From: an uncultured bacterium
GTDB lineage: Bacteria > Bacillota > Clostridia > Oscillospirales > Ruminococcaceae
Direction of reading: 5' to 3'
NCBI GenBank assembly: GCA_905215595.1
Contig: CAJMQZ010000041.1
Location: 1-16,265 of the forward strand
DNA length: 16,265 nt
Positions 8,032 through 14,415 of the stretch are shown one piece after another (the first letter of the stretch is position 1; each line of letters opens with the position of its first letter). Position numbers and translations under genes: made by a program. The notes beneath the pieces were generated by a model, which was not told where the DNA came from, made no database searches, and saw only the letters and a program-made list of their open reading frames with translations.

Positions 8032-8071
8032 GCAAAGACCGAAAGAGCGTATGAGCCCTTTCGGTCTTTGC
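8032..8071 (-). terminator. Intercistronic hairpin, attenuator or RNA stabiliser
   Basis: A perfect 14-bp stem (8032-8045 with 8058-8071) and 12-nt loop begins 6 nt after the transporter stop and ends about 40 nt before the GH2 start. No T run follows in the direction of transcription, so it is not a standard intrinsic terminator. It may reduce read-through into the glycosidases or protect the 3' end of a processed transporter mRNA. Confidence 0.6.
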
Positions 8072-8077
8072 AGGGTG

Positions 8078-9568
8078 TTACTGCATCTGTTCTGCAATTA
8101 CTTCATGACGAAGGGCTTCTTTCTTATCTGCGATGCGCTTCTGGACGTTGACCATTTCTTCCTTGGTCAGCGGGCAGCCCAGCATGGCGATCAGGGTGAT
8201 GGCCCAGCCCAGCATGGGCAGACCGAACTTGATGGCAAGGGTCATCCAGAAGATACCGCTGGTGTAGGGATCCGTGGGCTGGGGCATGGTGGTGGTGTAA
8301 CCCAGAAGGGCGACCGCACCGGTGGCGATGACAGCAGCCACCGAGGTGATGAGCTTGTCCACCAGACTGTAAGTACCAGAAACGACAGCCGGGATATAGC
8401 GGCCGCTGCGGTCCAGCTCGTAGTCGATAGTATCGGCCATGTAAGAAGTGTTGGAGGTGGTAATGCACATCATGGAACCATTCTGCAGCAGAGTCAGCAG
8501 AACGTAAACGATCATGTTCCAGCTGCCGATCACACCGATCTGACGAGTGTCGGTAAAGATAAAGAACAGGAACAGCACAGAGGCGATGGCCATGCTGACG
8601 CAGGTCCAGGTCACGATGCCCTTTTTGCTGCCATTTTTGCCCACATACTTTGCACCGAAGGCCGCAAAGAAGATGGAAGGCACCATGCTGATCACGCCAA
8701 GGGTGGTAGCAAGACCCATGTTGCCGATGAGGATGCCGTTCAGCATCGTGTTGATGATGGCCTGGCTGCCTACCTGCTGTGCCAGCTTATCGGAAGCGTT
8801 GGAGGCGATGTAGCACTGCAGGGGCTTGTTGTGCTTGAGCACCTCAAGAATATCCGCAGTTTTCAGCGGCTCGTGTTTTTTGCTGGTGCCCTCGAAGTTT
8901 TCGGGCTTATCGTAGGCGGAGATACCGGCGCAGACGATCAGGGTGCCGATACCGGCAATGATCAGCACGATGGTGCAGACCGTGCTGAGGAAGTCCTGAT
9001 TAAAGGTGCCGCCGCACTTGGGCAGGATGACGGTGTAGATCAGCATGCTCATGCCCATGGGCACGGCGTAGTTCAGTGCAGTGGTCCAGACACCGATGGT
9101 GGGACGCTGGCGGGGATCGTTGGTCATAATAGCCGGCAGGGTCTGGGCGGTCATGTTGGTGACGGTATAGCCGATGATGTAAATAATGTAGGTCAAAACG
9201 AACACCGGCAAGCCGAAGCCCTTGCTGGAGCACAGGTTGAACATACACAGCAGGCCGACAGCCTCGATCAGGTAGCCGCTGATCAGCAGAATGCGCAGCT
9301 TGCCGAAACGGGTGTTGACGCGGTCGTAGATGAACGCCAGCATCGGGTCGGTAAAGCCGTCCAGAATGCGGGCCAGCATCAGGATAATGCCCACGGTCGC
9401 AGTGGTGATGCCGTAGCCGATGCTGGCAGAATAACTGGCCATACCGATCAGGGAATAGACGCTCATGCCCACAAAGGCGTTGCAGGCGTAGCAGATGATC
9501 TGCCAGAGTTTTGCACGGCGGTACTGGACACCGTCTACCTCACTGGCACTGGGTTTCTTTTGGAACAT
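8078..9568 (-). CDS. GPH/MFS-type glycoside-cation symporter
   Basis: A 496-residue membrane protein with about 12 hydrophobic segments, belonging to the glycoside-pentoside-hexuronide family (MFS_2, PF13347; relatives are MelB, LacS, XynB and UidB). The signature loop ARILDGFTDPMLAFIYDRV, followed by NTRFGKLR (about residues 67-93), is typical. It has no IIA-like PTS domain (unlike LacS) and ends in a short charged cytosolic helix. These carriers import mono- or oligosaccharides or glycosides with Na+ or H+. The substrate is presumably the oligosaccharide cut by the GH2 and GH43 enzymes of the same operon. It is the first gene of the minus-strand operon; AGGAGG (plus-strand CCTCC at 9578-9582) lies 9 nt before the ATG. 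It is divergent from the GH1 gene, with a 228-bp shared control region. Confidence 0.92.
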   Translation of the reverse strand: MFQKKPSASEVDGVQYRRAKLWQIICYACNAFVGMSVYSLIGMASYSASIGYGITTATVGIILMLARILDGFTDPMLAFIYDRVNTRFGKLRILLISGYLIEAVGLLCMFNLCSSKGFGLPVFVLTYIIYIIGYTVTNMTAQTLPAIMTNDPRQRPTIGVWTTALNYAVPMGMSMLIYTVILPKCGGTFNQDFLSTVCTIVLIIAGIGTLIVCAGISAYDKPENFEGTSKKHEPLKTADILEVLKHNKPLQCYIASNASDKLAQQVGSQAIINTMLNGILIGNMGLATTLGVISMVPSIFFAAFGAKYVGKNGSKKGIVTWTCVSMAIASVLFLFFIFTDTRQIGVIGSWNMIVYVLLTLLQNGSMMCITTSNTSYMADTIDYELDRSGRYIPAVVSGTYSLVDKLITSVAAVIATGAVALLGYTTTMPQPTDPYTSGIFWMTLAIKFGLPMLGWAITLIAMLGCPLTKEEMVNVQKRIADKKEALRHEVIAEQMQ

Positions 9569-9655
9569 AATGATTTTCCTCCTTTTTGTGTGAACGGAGT
9601 TCCGCTTTTTCTGACACCAGAATAACAGAATGCAACAGCCACTGCCGGATGAAAA

Positions 9656-9684
9656 ACGATAGTTAAGGATAAAAATTCGTGCAA
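9656..9684 (-). promoter_or_regulatory. Candidate promoter of the transporter operon
   Basis: On the minus strand TTGCAC (9679-9684) and TATCGT (9656-9661) are separated by exactly 17 bp, giving a leader of about 80 nt. Both boxes are imperfect (3/6 and 4/6), so the call is tentative. The -35 overlaps the edge of the AATTTGCG repeats. Confidence 0.35.
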
Positions 9685-9685
9685 T

Positions 9686-9708
9686 AATTTGCGGTGCGTG
9701 AATTTGCG
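9686..9708. promoter_or_regulatory. Direct repeat AATTTGCG, 15-bp period
   Basis: AATTTGCG occurs at 9686-9693 and 9701-9708. A third, looser AATTCGTGC lies at 9674-9682. Short direct repeats one and a half helical turns apart between divergent promoters suit a regulator of AraC type, but the binding protein is unknown. CGTGAA/TTCACG arms (9697-9702 and 9714-9719) form an additional inverted repeat over the second copy. Confidence 0.3.
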
Positions 9709-9725
9709 CCCGCCTTCACGATTTA

Positions 9726-9759
9726 TTGTCCCATAGGGGCAAAACAGGTCTGCTACAAT
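9726..9759 (+). promoter_or_regulatory. GH1 promoter region with 17-nt palindrome
   Basis: TACAAT at 9754-9759 is a good -10, 22 bp after TTGTCC (9726-9731), with no -35 at normal spacing. The bases 9726-9742 form the near palindrome TTGtCCC-ATA-GGGgCAA (6 of 7 arm positions pair), placed where a repressor would block a promoter. It may be the operator of a LacI-type regulator encoded elsewhere. Confidence 0.4.
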
Positions 9760-9796
9760 AGTCTCAACAAGCAACACGCAGGAAGGGAGAACCATC

Positions 9797-11098
9797 ATGC
9801 AGAAATTTGAAAAAGGCTTTTTCATCGGTGCTGCAACAGCAGCCCATCAGGTAGAAGGCAACAATACGAATAGTGACTACTGGGCACAGGAGCAGCTGCC
9901 CCATTCCAGCTTTACGGAGCCCAGCGGCATTGCCTGCGACCATTATCAACGGTACGAAGAAGATATCAAGCTCTTGGCCGATGCCGGGCTGAACGCCTAC
10001 CGCTTTTCTATCGAGTGGGCACGGGTAGAGCCGGAGGAAGGAAAGTTCGACCCGGAAGCTATCGAGCATTACCGCAAGGTGATTGCCTGCTGCAAAGCGC
10101 ATGGCGTAGAACCCATCGTCACCCTGCTGCACTTCACCAGCCCGAAATGGCTCATCTGCAAGGGCGGCTGGGAAACCGAAAGCACCGTAGAGGATTTTAA
10201 ACGTTATGTGACCTATGTGATGGAACAGCTGGGCAGCGAGCTGCGCTATGTCTGCACCATCAACGAGGCCAATATGGGCTTGCAGCTTGCCGCGATCTCC
10301 AAGCGGTTCCGTCTGATGGCAGAACAGGCTGCCCAAAATGCCGCATCGGCCGGAAAGTCTGCCGAGGGTACGGTGCAGGTGGGCATGAACTTCCAGAAGA
10401 TGATGGAAAACATGAAGTATGCCGCCATGGAGAATGCACAGGTGTTCGGCACACCCCAGCCGAAGATCTTTGTCAGCGAGCGCACCCCGGAAGGTGATCT
10501 GCTGGTGATGCGTGCCCATGCAGCCGCACGGGATGCCATCAAAGCCCTCTGCCCGCAGGTCAAGGTGGGCCTGACCCTCTCACTGCATGACTTGCAGGCA
10601 CAGCCCGGCGGCGAAGCCTTTGCCGAGGCCGCATGGCAGGAGGAGTTCACCCATTATCTGCCTTATATCAAAGACGATGATTTTCTGGGTGTGCAGAACT
10701 ATACCCGCACCCTTTATGGCCCGCAGGGGCAGCTGCCGGCACCGGAGGGCGCAGAACTGACCCAGATGGACTACGAGGTCTATCCGCAGGCACTGGAACA
10801 CGTCCTTCGCAAGGTGGCAGAGGAATTCAAGGGTGACCTGATCGTGACCGAAAACGGCATTGCCACCGCCGATGATACCCGCCGTGTGGCATTTATCCGG
10901 CAGGCACTGGATGGCGTGCAGCACTGCATCGCCGACGGCATCCCGGTGAAGGGCTACTTCCATTGGAGCCTGATGGACAACTTTGAGTGGCAGAAGGGCT
11001 ATGCCATGCAGTTTGGACTGATCGCCGTGAACCGCGAAACGATGGAGCGGACAGCAAAGCCCAGCCTTGGGGTGCTGGGTAGTTACGCAGAAAGATAA
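9797..11098 (+). CDS. Beta-glucosidase, GH1, cytosolic
   Basis: A 433-residue single-domain (beta/alpha)8 retaining glycosidase. Glu157 in TINEAN is the acid/base and Glu352 in VTENGIA the nucleophile. Gln18 in AAHQVEG and the C-terminal FHWSLMDNFEW are the usual glycone-site elements. The common NEP motif reads NEA here, which I take as a subgroup variant, not a defect, since everything else is intact. No signal peptide and no marks of a 6-phospho-beta-glucosidase are evident. Together with the rhamnosidase it could take apart rhamnosyl-glucosides such as rutinose-type flavonoid conjugates (inference). The ribosome site GGAAGGGAG ends 7 nt before the ATG. Transcribed alone and divergently from the transporter, and ended by a hairpin at 11112-11149. 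Confidence 0.93.
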   Translation: MQKFEKGFFIGAATAAHQVEGNNTNSDYWAQEQLPHSSFTEPSGIACDHYQRYEEDIKLLADAGLNAYRFSIEWARVEPEEGKFDPEAIEHYRKVIACCKAHGVEPIVTLLHFTSPKWLICKGGWETESTVEDFKRYVTYVMEQLGSELRYVCTINEANMGLQLAAISKRFRLMAEQAAQNAASAGKSAEGTVQVGMNFQKMMENMKYAAMENAQVFGTPQPKIFVSERTPEGDLLVMRAHAAARDAIKALCPQVKVGLTLSLHDLQAQPGGEAFAEAAWQEEFTHYLPYIKDDDFLGVQNYTRTLYGPQGQLPAPEGAELTQMDYEVYPQALEHVLRKVAEEFKGDLIVTENGIATADDTRRVAFIRQALDGVQHCIADGIPVKGYFHWSLMDNFEWQKGYAMQFGLIAVNRETMERTAKPSLGVLGSYAER

Positions 11099-11111
11099 GC
11101 TGCAATAGCAA

Positions 11112-11149
11112 AAAACAGGCTGCGGAAGATGCTTCTTGCAGCCTGTTTT
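11112..11149. terminator. Bidirectional terminator between GH1 and TetR genes
   Basis: A 12-bp stem (AAAACAGGCTGC 11112-11123 with GCAGCCTGTTTT 11138-11149) has A and T runs at its two ends, so it can work in both directions for the converging GH1 (+) and TetR (-) genes. Confidence 0.85.
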
Positions 11150-11152
11150 GGC

Positions 11153-11689
11153 TCAGTGGGAAAGATGCAGACCGTGGACACCATTCGCAACCACGGCGGC
11201 AATTACGTTGATGTGCTTTTGCGCCAGTTTTGCATCGGTGTTCAGAAGCCCCGAAAGGCCGTTCATTACAAAAATCAGGATGGCTCCGACATTTTCATAT
11301 TGGGATGGTTCCATGTTTGCGAGTTTGATTTGTTCCAGAATCGCATCACGCAGATGCTGTGTAAAGCGGTTCATCGCGGATGCCGGAACGACACCGAGGT
11401 AATCGGTTGCCTGTTGGAGAGAAGCAAACATCTCCTGCACAAAGGCCTCCGGCGCATCTAGCAGCTGCTGTGCGCCGCCCATATTGTCGCAGACGAGCTG
11501 GACTGTTTGCAGTTCCATTTCGGCGGTGAGCGCATCCAGCGTTTCGTAGTGGGAATAAAAGGTCGTTTTGTTGATCTCGGCGCGTTCGGCAATTTCTTTG
11601 ACCGTGATCTTTTCGATGGGCTTCTCCCGCAGCAATGCAATAAACGCTTTCTGAATGGCACGCTTCGTTTTTTTGACCCGGATATCCAT
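11153..11689 (-). CDS. TetR/AcrR-family transcriptional regulator
   Basis: A 178-residue protein with an N-terminal TetR helix-turn-helix (about 8-55, core ITVKEIAERAEINKTTFYSHY) and an all-helical ligand and dimer domain after it, of ordinary family length. It lies back to back with the short-chain dehydrogenase gene, the common arrangement in which a TetR repressor controls its neighbour and itself. The MATE exporter beyond the dehydrogenase could also be in its regulon. The ribosome site GGAGG (plus 11696-11700) lies 6 nt before the ATG at 11689. The ligand cannot be guessed. Confidence 0.9.
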   Translation of the reverse strand: MDIRVKKTKRAIQKAFIALLREKPIEKITVKEIAERAEINKTTFYSHYETLDALTAEMELQTVQLVCDNMGGAQQLLDAPEAFVQEMFASLQQATDYLGVVPASAMNRFTQHLRDAILEQIKLANMEPSQYENVGAILIFVMNGLSGLLNTDAKLAQKHINVIAAVVANGVHGLHLSH

Positions 11690-11724
11690 ACAATTCCTCC
11701 GTCAATGTATTTCGTAAAGGATGC

Positions 11725-11758
11725 TTAACCAACGCTTTGGACGTGAACCGTTGCTTAA
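11725..11758. promoter_or_regulatory. Inverted repeat in TetR-SDR gap, candidate TetR operator
   Basis: TTAACCAACG (11725-11734) and CGTTGCTTAA (11749-11758) are inverted copies that agree at 9 of 10 positions, with a 14-bp spacer. The site is 36 bp upstream of the TetR start codon and inside its 5' leader if the promoter at 11809-11837 is used. A second short palindrome, TCGTA-AA-TACGA, lies at 11858-11869. Confidence 0.4.
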
Positions 11759-11784
11759 ACACCGGACACGCCGGAAACTGCTGA

Positions 11785-11837
11785 TTGCAGCTCCTGCGCC
11801 ACAGTGTTATTATAGCACCACAGGGATGGATAAGCAA
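11785..11837. promoter_or_regulatory. Overlapping face-to-face promoters for SDR (+) and TetR (-)
   Basis: On the plus strand TTGCAG (11785-11790), a 17-bp spacer and TATTAT (11808-11813) form a promoter toward the dehydrogenase. On the minus strand TTGCTT (11832-11837), a 17-bp spacer and TATAAT (11809-11814) form one toward TetR. The two -10 boxes occupy almost the same bases, so only one polymerase could be bound at a time. Confidence 0.5.
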
Positions 11838-11931
11838 CTGATGGTTGCAAATCTGATTCGTAAATACGATAAATCATCGGGAGACCATCCACGATGAAGT
11901 GGAATGGCTGAAGCAGAACGATATGATCTAA
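11826..11931 (+). pseudogene. Frame-disrupted micro-ORF (about 35 codons) ahead of SDR
   Basis: An ATG at 11826 opens a 23-codon frame (starting MDKQLMVANLIRKYDKSSG) that stops at 11895. If one base is skipped near 11881, reading continues as TIHDEVEWLKQNDMI to a TAA at 11929-11931, just before the dehydrogenase ribosome site. The second half uses the same GC-ending codons as the flanking genes and looks protein-like. It may be a decayed small gene, a leader peptide with a frameshift, a sequencing error, or chance. No clear ribosome site precedes the ATG. I do not recognise the product. Confidence 0.3.
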
Positions 11932-11933
11932 AA

Positions 11934-11948
11934 AAGGAGAGTATGTAG
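11934..11948 (+). promoter_or_regulatory. SDR ribosome site with start-stop ATG-TAG
   Basis: AAGGAG (11934-11939) is followed after 3 nt by ATGTAG (11943-11948), a start codon immediately followed by a stop, then by the real ATG at 11950, 10 nt from the ribosome site. The minimal ORF could compete weakly for initiation. Confidence 0.35.
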
Positions 11949-11949
11949 G

Positions 11950-12957
11950 ATGGATTTTAACAGTGTCAAAGGCAAAGTGGCCATCGTCACCGGCGCAAGC
12001 CGTGGCATCGGCCGGGCCATTGCCGAGTGCTTTGGCGAAAACGGCATGAAGGTGGTCTGTGCAGCCCGCAGTGCAGAGCAGGGGCGGGCTGTGGCAGATG
12101 GCATCTGCGCCAAGGGCGGCGATGCCATCTTTATCCAGACCGATTGCAGCAAGGCTTCTGCCATCAAAGAACTAGTGGATAAGACGGTGATGCACTACGG
12201 CAAGCTGGATGGCGTTGTCAGCAACGCAGGCATCGGCATGGGCGGCACACCGCTGCATGAGTATGAGGTAGAGGATTACGAGAAAATCTTCTCCCTGAAC
12301 AGCGAGGGCGTCTTTGCCGGGATGAAGTACGGCGCCAAGGCCATCCTCAAGAGCCACAGCGAAGGCGGATTCCTCATCAATGTGGCATCGGTGGCGGGTC
12401 TTGTGCCCCAGCGTGGACAGGCGCTGTACAGTGCCACCAAGTTCGGCGTGGTCGGCATGACCCGCGCAGCGGCGCTGGATTATGCAGAATACGGCATTAC
12501 CGTCAACGCCATCTGTCCCGGCTACACCAGAACCAGCATTTTCGGGGATGCACCGGCTGCGGCCATGGACTTCTTTGCATCCGACTGCCCGGCAAAGCGG
12601 ATGGGCGACCCGGAGGAGTGCGCTGCATTGGCACTTTTCCTTGCCAGCGGTCTGGCACGGTACATCACCGGTGCAGCCATCCCGGTGGACGGTGCACTGT
12701 CTGCCGGACACCAGAGCATCAGCAGCTGGAAGCACCCGGAAATTTTGACCGGCAGCAAGCTGAACAGCCAGAGCACGATTGCAGCACTGATGGAAAACGA
12801 GGCTGCAAAAGCCATCATGGAGCAGTACCTGCCCGGTTTTGCCGATAACCAGCAGGCAAAAGCTGCCTACGGCATGACCTTTGGCAAGATCGGCCCTATG
12901 CTGGGTCTGCCGGAAACGGCGCTGAAAGCACTGCTGGATGCGCTGGACAACCTGTGA
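11950..12957 (+). CDS. Short-chain dehydrogenase/reductase with helical C-terminal extension
   Basis: A 335-residue protein. Residues 1-255 are a classical SDR: the cofactor motif TGASRGIG (14-21), the NAG motif in VVSNAGIG, Ser147 in NVASVAG, and Tyr160 and Lys164 in YSATK, 13 residues apart as expected. It is an NAD(P)H-dependent oxidoreductase whose substrate is not predictable; 3-oxoacyl-ACP reductase, hydroxysteroid dehydrogenase and sugar or polyol dehydrogenase are all alternatives. An extra 60-80 residues follow (to 335), rich in helix-forming residues, which classical SDRs lack and which resemble the end of the GH2 protein in this window. Arg18 and the Arg-Ser near the second strand suggest NADP(H). 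It lies divergent from TetR, with the MATE gene 75 nt downstream after a weak hairpin. Confidence 0.88.
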   Translation: MDFNSVKGKVAIVTGASRGIGRAIAECFGENGMKVVCAARSAEQGRAVADGICAKGGDAIFIQTDCSKASAIKELVDKTVMHYGKLDGVVSNAGIGMGGTPLHEYEVEDYEKIFSLNSEGVFAGMKYGAKAILKSHSEGGFLINVASVAGLVPQRGQALYSATKFGVVGMTRAAALDYAEYGITVNAICPGYTRTSIFGDAPAAAMDFFASDCPAKRMGDPEECAALALFLASGLARYITGAAIPVDGALSAGHQSISSWKHPEILTGSKLNSQSTIAALMENEAAKAIMEQYLPGFADNQQAKAAYGMTFGKIGPMLGLPETALKALLDALDNL

Positions 12958-12970
12958 CCGAAGCAGCTCG

Positions 12971-12995
12971 GAAAGCCTCTTTGACAGGGGCTTTC
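12971..12995 (+). terminator. Weak terminator-like hairpin after SDR
   Basis: A 10-bp stem (12971-12980 with 12986-12995, one G-T pair) has a 5-nt loop but only scattered T residues after it. It may allow read-through into the MATE gene. Confidence 0.5.
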
Positions 12996-13032
12996 GTTCT
13001 GCCTGCGTGCGGTTGATTTTTGGGAGGAGACC

Positions 13033-14379
13033 ATGAAAAACGAAGCACTTTTCCGTACCGGCTCTGTCTGGAAATCCATCATTTCCATGGCGGTGCCCTC
13101 CATTATCATTATCCTTGTCATGGTGCTGTACAACATGGCGGATATGTTTTTTGTGGGCTGTCTGGGCGATACCGCACAGGTGGCAGCGGTCTCCGTTGTG
13201 GGGCCGGTATTTTCGATCCTTTCGGCAGTGGCGACCATGCTTGGCGCAGGCAGCAGCGCCATCATTGCACGCTGCTTTGGCGCAGGCGAGATCGAGCAGG
13301 GCAAGACTTGCTCCTCGCTCTGCTTCTGGAGCTGCTTTTTTCTGGGCGTTCTGGTCAGCATCGGTCTGCTGGTGGGCAGAGTGCCACTTCTGGGGGTGCT
13401 GGGCTCAAATGCAGAATTTTTTCCCTATGCAGAGCGGTATCTTCAGGTCCTTGCACTGGGTGCGCCGCTTTTTATCCTGTCCAACAGCATGGCGATGCTG
13501 GTGCGTGCAGAGGGCGCAGTAAAAGAAGGCTTGATCGGCAATCTTCTGGGCACGCTGGTCAACTGCATTTTTGACCCGCTGTTCATTCTGGTACTGAACT
13601 TCGGCGTCAGCGGTGCGGCTGCTGCCAGTGTGCTGGGCAATCTTGTGGCAACGGGCTGCTATCTGCGCTACATCGTCAAACACGGCACGGTGCTGACCGT
13701 TGATCTCCGTCCTGCCCTGAAAAAACCGCAGATGCTGGGTGAGATGCTGGCCATTGGTCTGCCCAACGGGATCAGCAGCCTGCTGGCAGGGTTTGCCTCC
13801 TCCTTCAGCAACCGGCTGCTGGTGACCCACGGCACGGCGGCGGTCGCAGCCATGGCGGCAGCGGGCAAGACGACCATGATCATCAGCATGATCGCCATGG
13901 CGATCTGCATGGGGTGCCAGCCGCTGCTGGCGTACAGCTACGGCGCAGGTGACACGAAGCGCCTGAAGCAGCTTTTGAAGGATCTGATCCTGCTGACCGT
14001 TGTTTTTGGTGTTCTTGCCGGGGCGGCCAGCTTTGCCGGACGCAATGCCCTGATCGGGATGTTCATCAAGGAAGAAGGAGCATTCCGTCTGGGAACGCAG
14101 CTGGTGGTCTATCTGGTGCTGGGCAGCCCGGTGATCGGTCTGACCTATCTGGCAACCAACCTGCTGCAATCCGTAGGCAGGGCAAGTGGTGCGGTGGTGC
14201 TCTCTCTTTTGCGGCAGGGGCTGCTGCTGATCCCGCTGCTGTACCTGATGAATGCGCTTTGCGGGGTGCAGGGCATTGCGGCGGCGCACCTGATGGCAGA
14301 CGTGGGCGCTGCGGTCATCTCCGCAGGCATCCTGCTGCACTGGCTCCGGGCATCGGTAGAAAAAACGGCAGAAGTATGA
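13033..14379 (+). CDS. MATE-family efflux transporter
   Basis: A 448-residue integral membrane protein with about 12 hydrophobic segments, of the MATE family (MatE repeats at about 15-175 and 235-395; closest in style to MepA/DinF-like Na+- or H+-driven exporters of Firmicutes). Family hallmarks include the early MAVPSII segment, the LYNMADMFFVG motif and the mid-protein GLPNGISSL segment opening the second repeat. These carriers expel cationic drugs or metabolites; the substrate here is unknown. The ribosome site GGGAGG ends 5 nt before the ATG. It may be co-transcribed with the dehydrogenase. Its stop codon overlaps the extended -10 of the AraC gene. Confidence 0.9.
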   Translation: MKNEALFRTGSVWKSIISMAVPSIIIILVMVLYNMADMFFVGCLGDTAQVAAVSVVGPVFSILSAVATMLGAGSSAIIARCFGAGEIEQGKTCSSLCFWSCFFLGVLVSIGLLVGRVPLLGVLGSNAEFFPYAERYLQVLALGAPLFILSNSMAMLVRAEGAVKEGLIGNLLGTLVNCIFDPLFILVLNFGVSGAAAASVLGNLVATGCYLRYIVKHGTVLTVDLRPALKKPQMLGEMLAIGLPNGISSLLAGFASSFSNRLLVTHGTAAVAAMAAAGKTTMIISMIAMAICMGCQPLLAYSYGAGDTKRLKQLLKDLILLTVVFGVLAGAASFAGRNALIGMFIKEEGAFRLGTQLVVYLVLGSPVIGLTYLATNLLQSVGRASGAVVLSLLRQGLLLIPLLYLMNALCGVQGIAAAHLMADVGAAVISAGILLHWLRASVEKTAEV

Positions 14380-14385
14380 TATACT
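14377..14385 (+). promoter_or_regulatory. Extended -10 promoter of the AraC gene
   Basis: TGA-TATACT (14377-14385) is an extended -10 whose TG is part of the MATE stop codon. There is no recognisable -35. It would start transcription about 24 nt before the AraC ATG, letting the regulator be made independently of the MATE gene. Confidence 0.5.
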
Positions 14386-14415
14386 GTTTCCATCAATGAG
14401 CCGGAGGGATTAGGC

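Noticed and set aside
7991..8035. Longer GH2 start at 8035
   Set aside because: It begins inside the intercistronic hairpin and lacks a ribosome site; AAAGGAG is 8 nt before the ATG at 7990.
6146..9625. 1159-codon open frame on the plus strand opposite the transporter and GH2 genes
   Set aside because: It is a mirror of the GC-rich codon pattern of the minus-strand genes. It has no ribosome site, no recognisable domain and a His/Gly/Val-rich composition typical of antisense frames. The genes opposite have complete catalytic motifs.
10265..10267. NEP-to-NEA change as a sign of an inactive GH1
   Set aside because: Both catalytic glutamates and the other glycone-site motifs are present; the change looks like a subgroup variant.
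13405..14340. 311-codon minus-strand frame opposite the MATE gene
   Set aside because: Gln- and His-rich antisense frame; the MATE protein on the plus strand has proper membrane segments.
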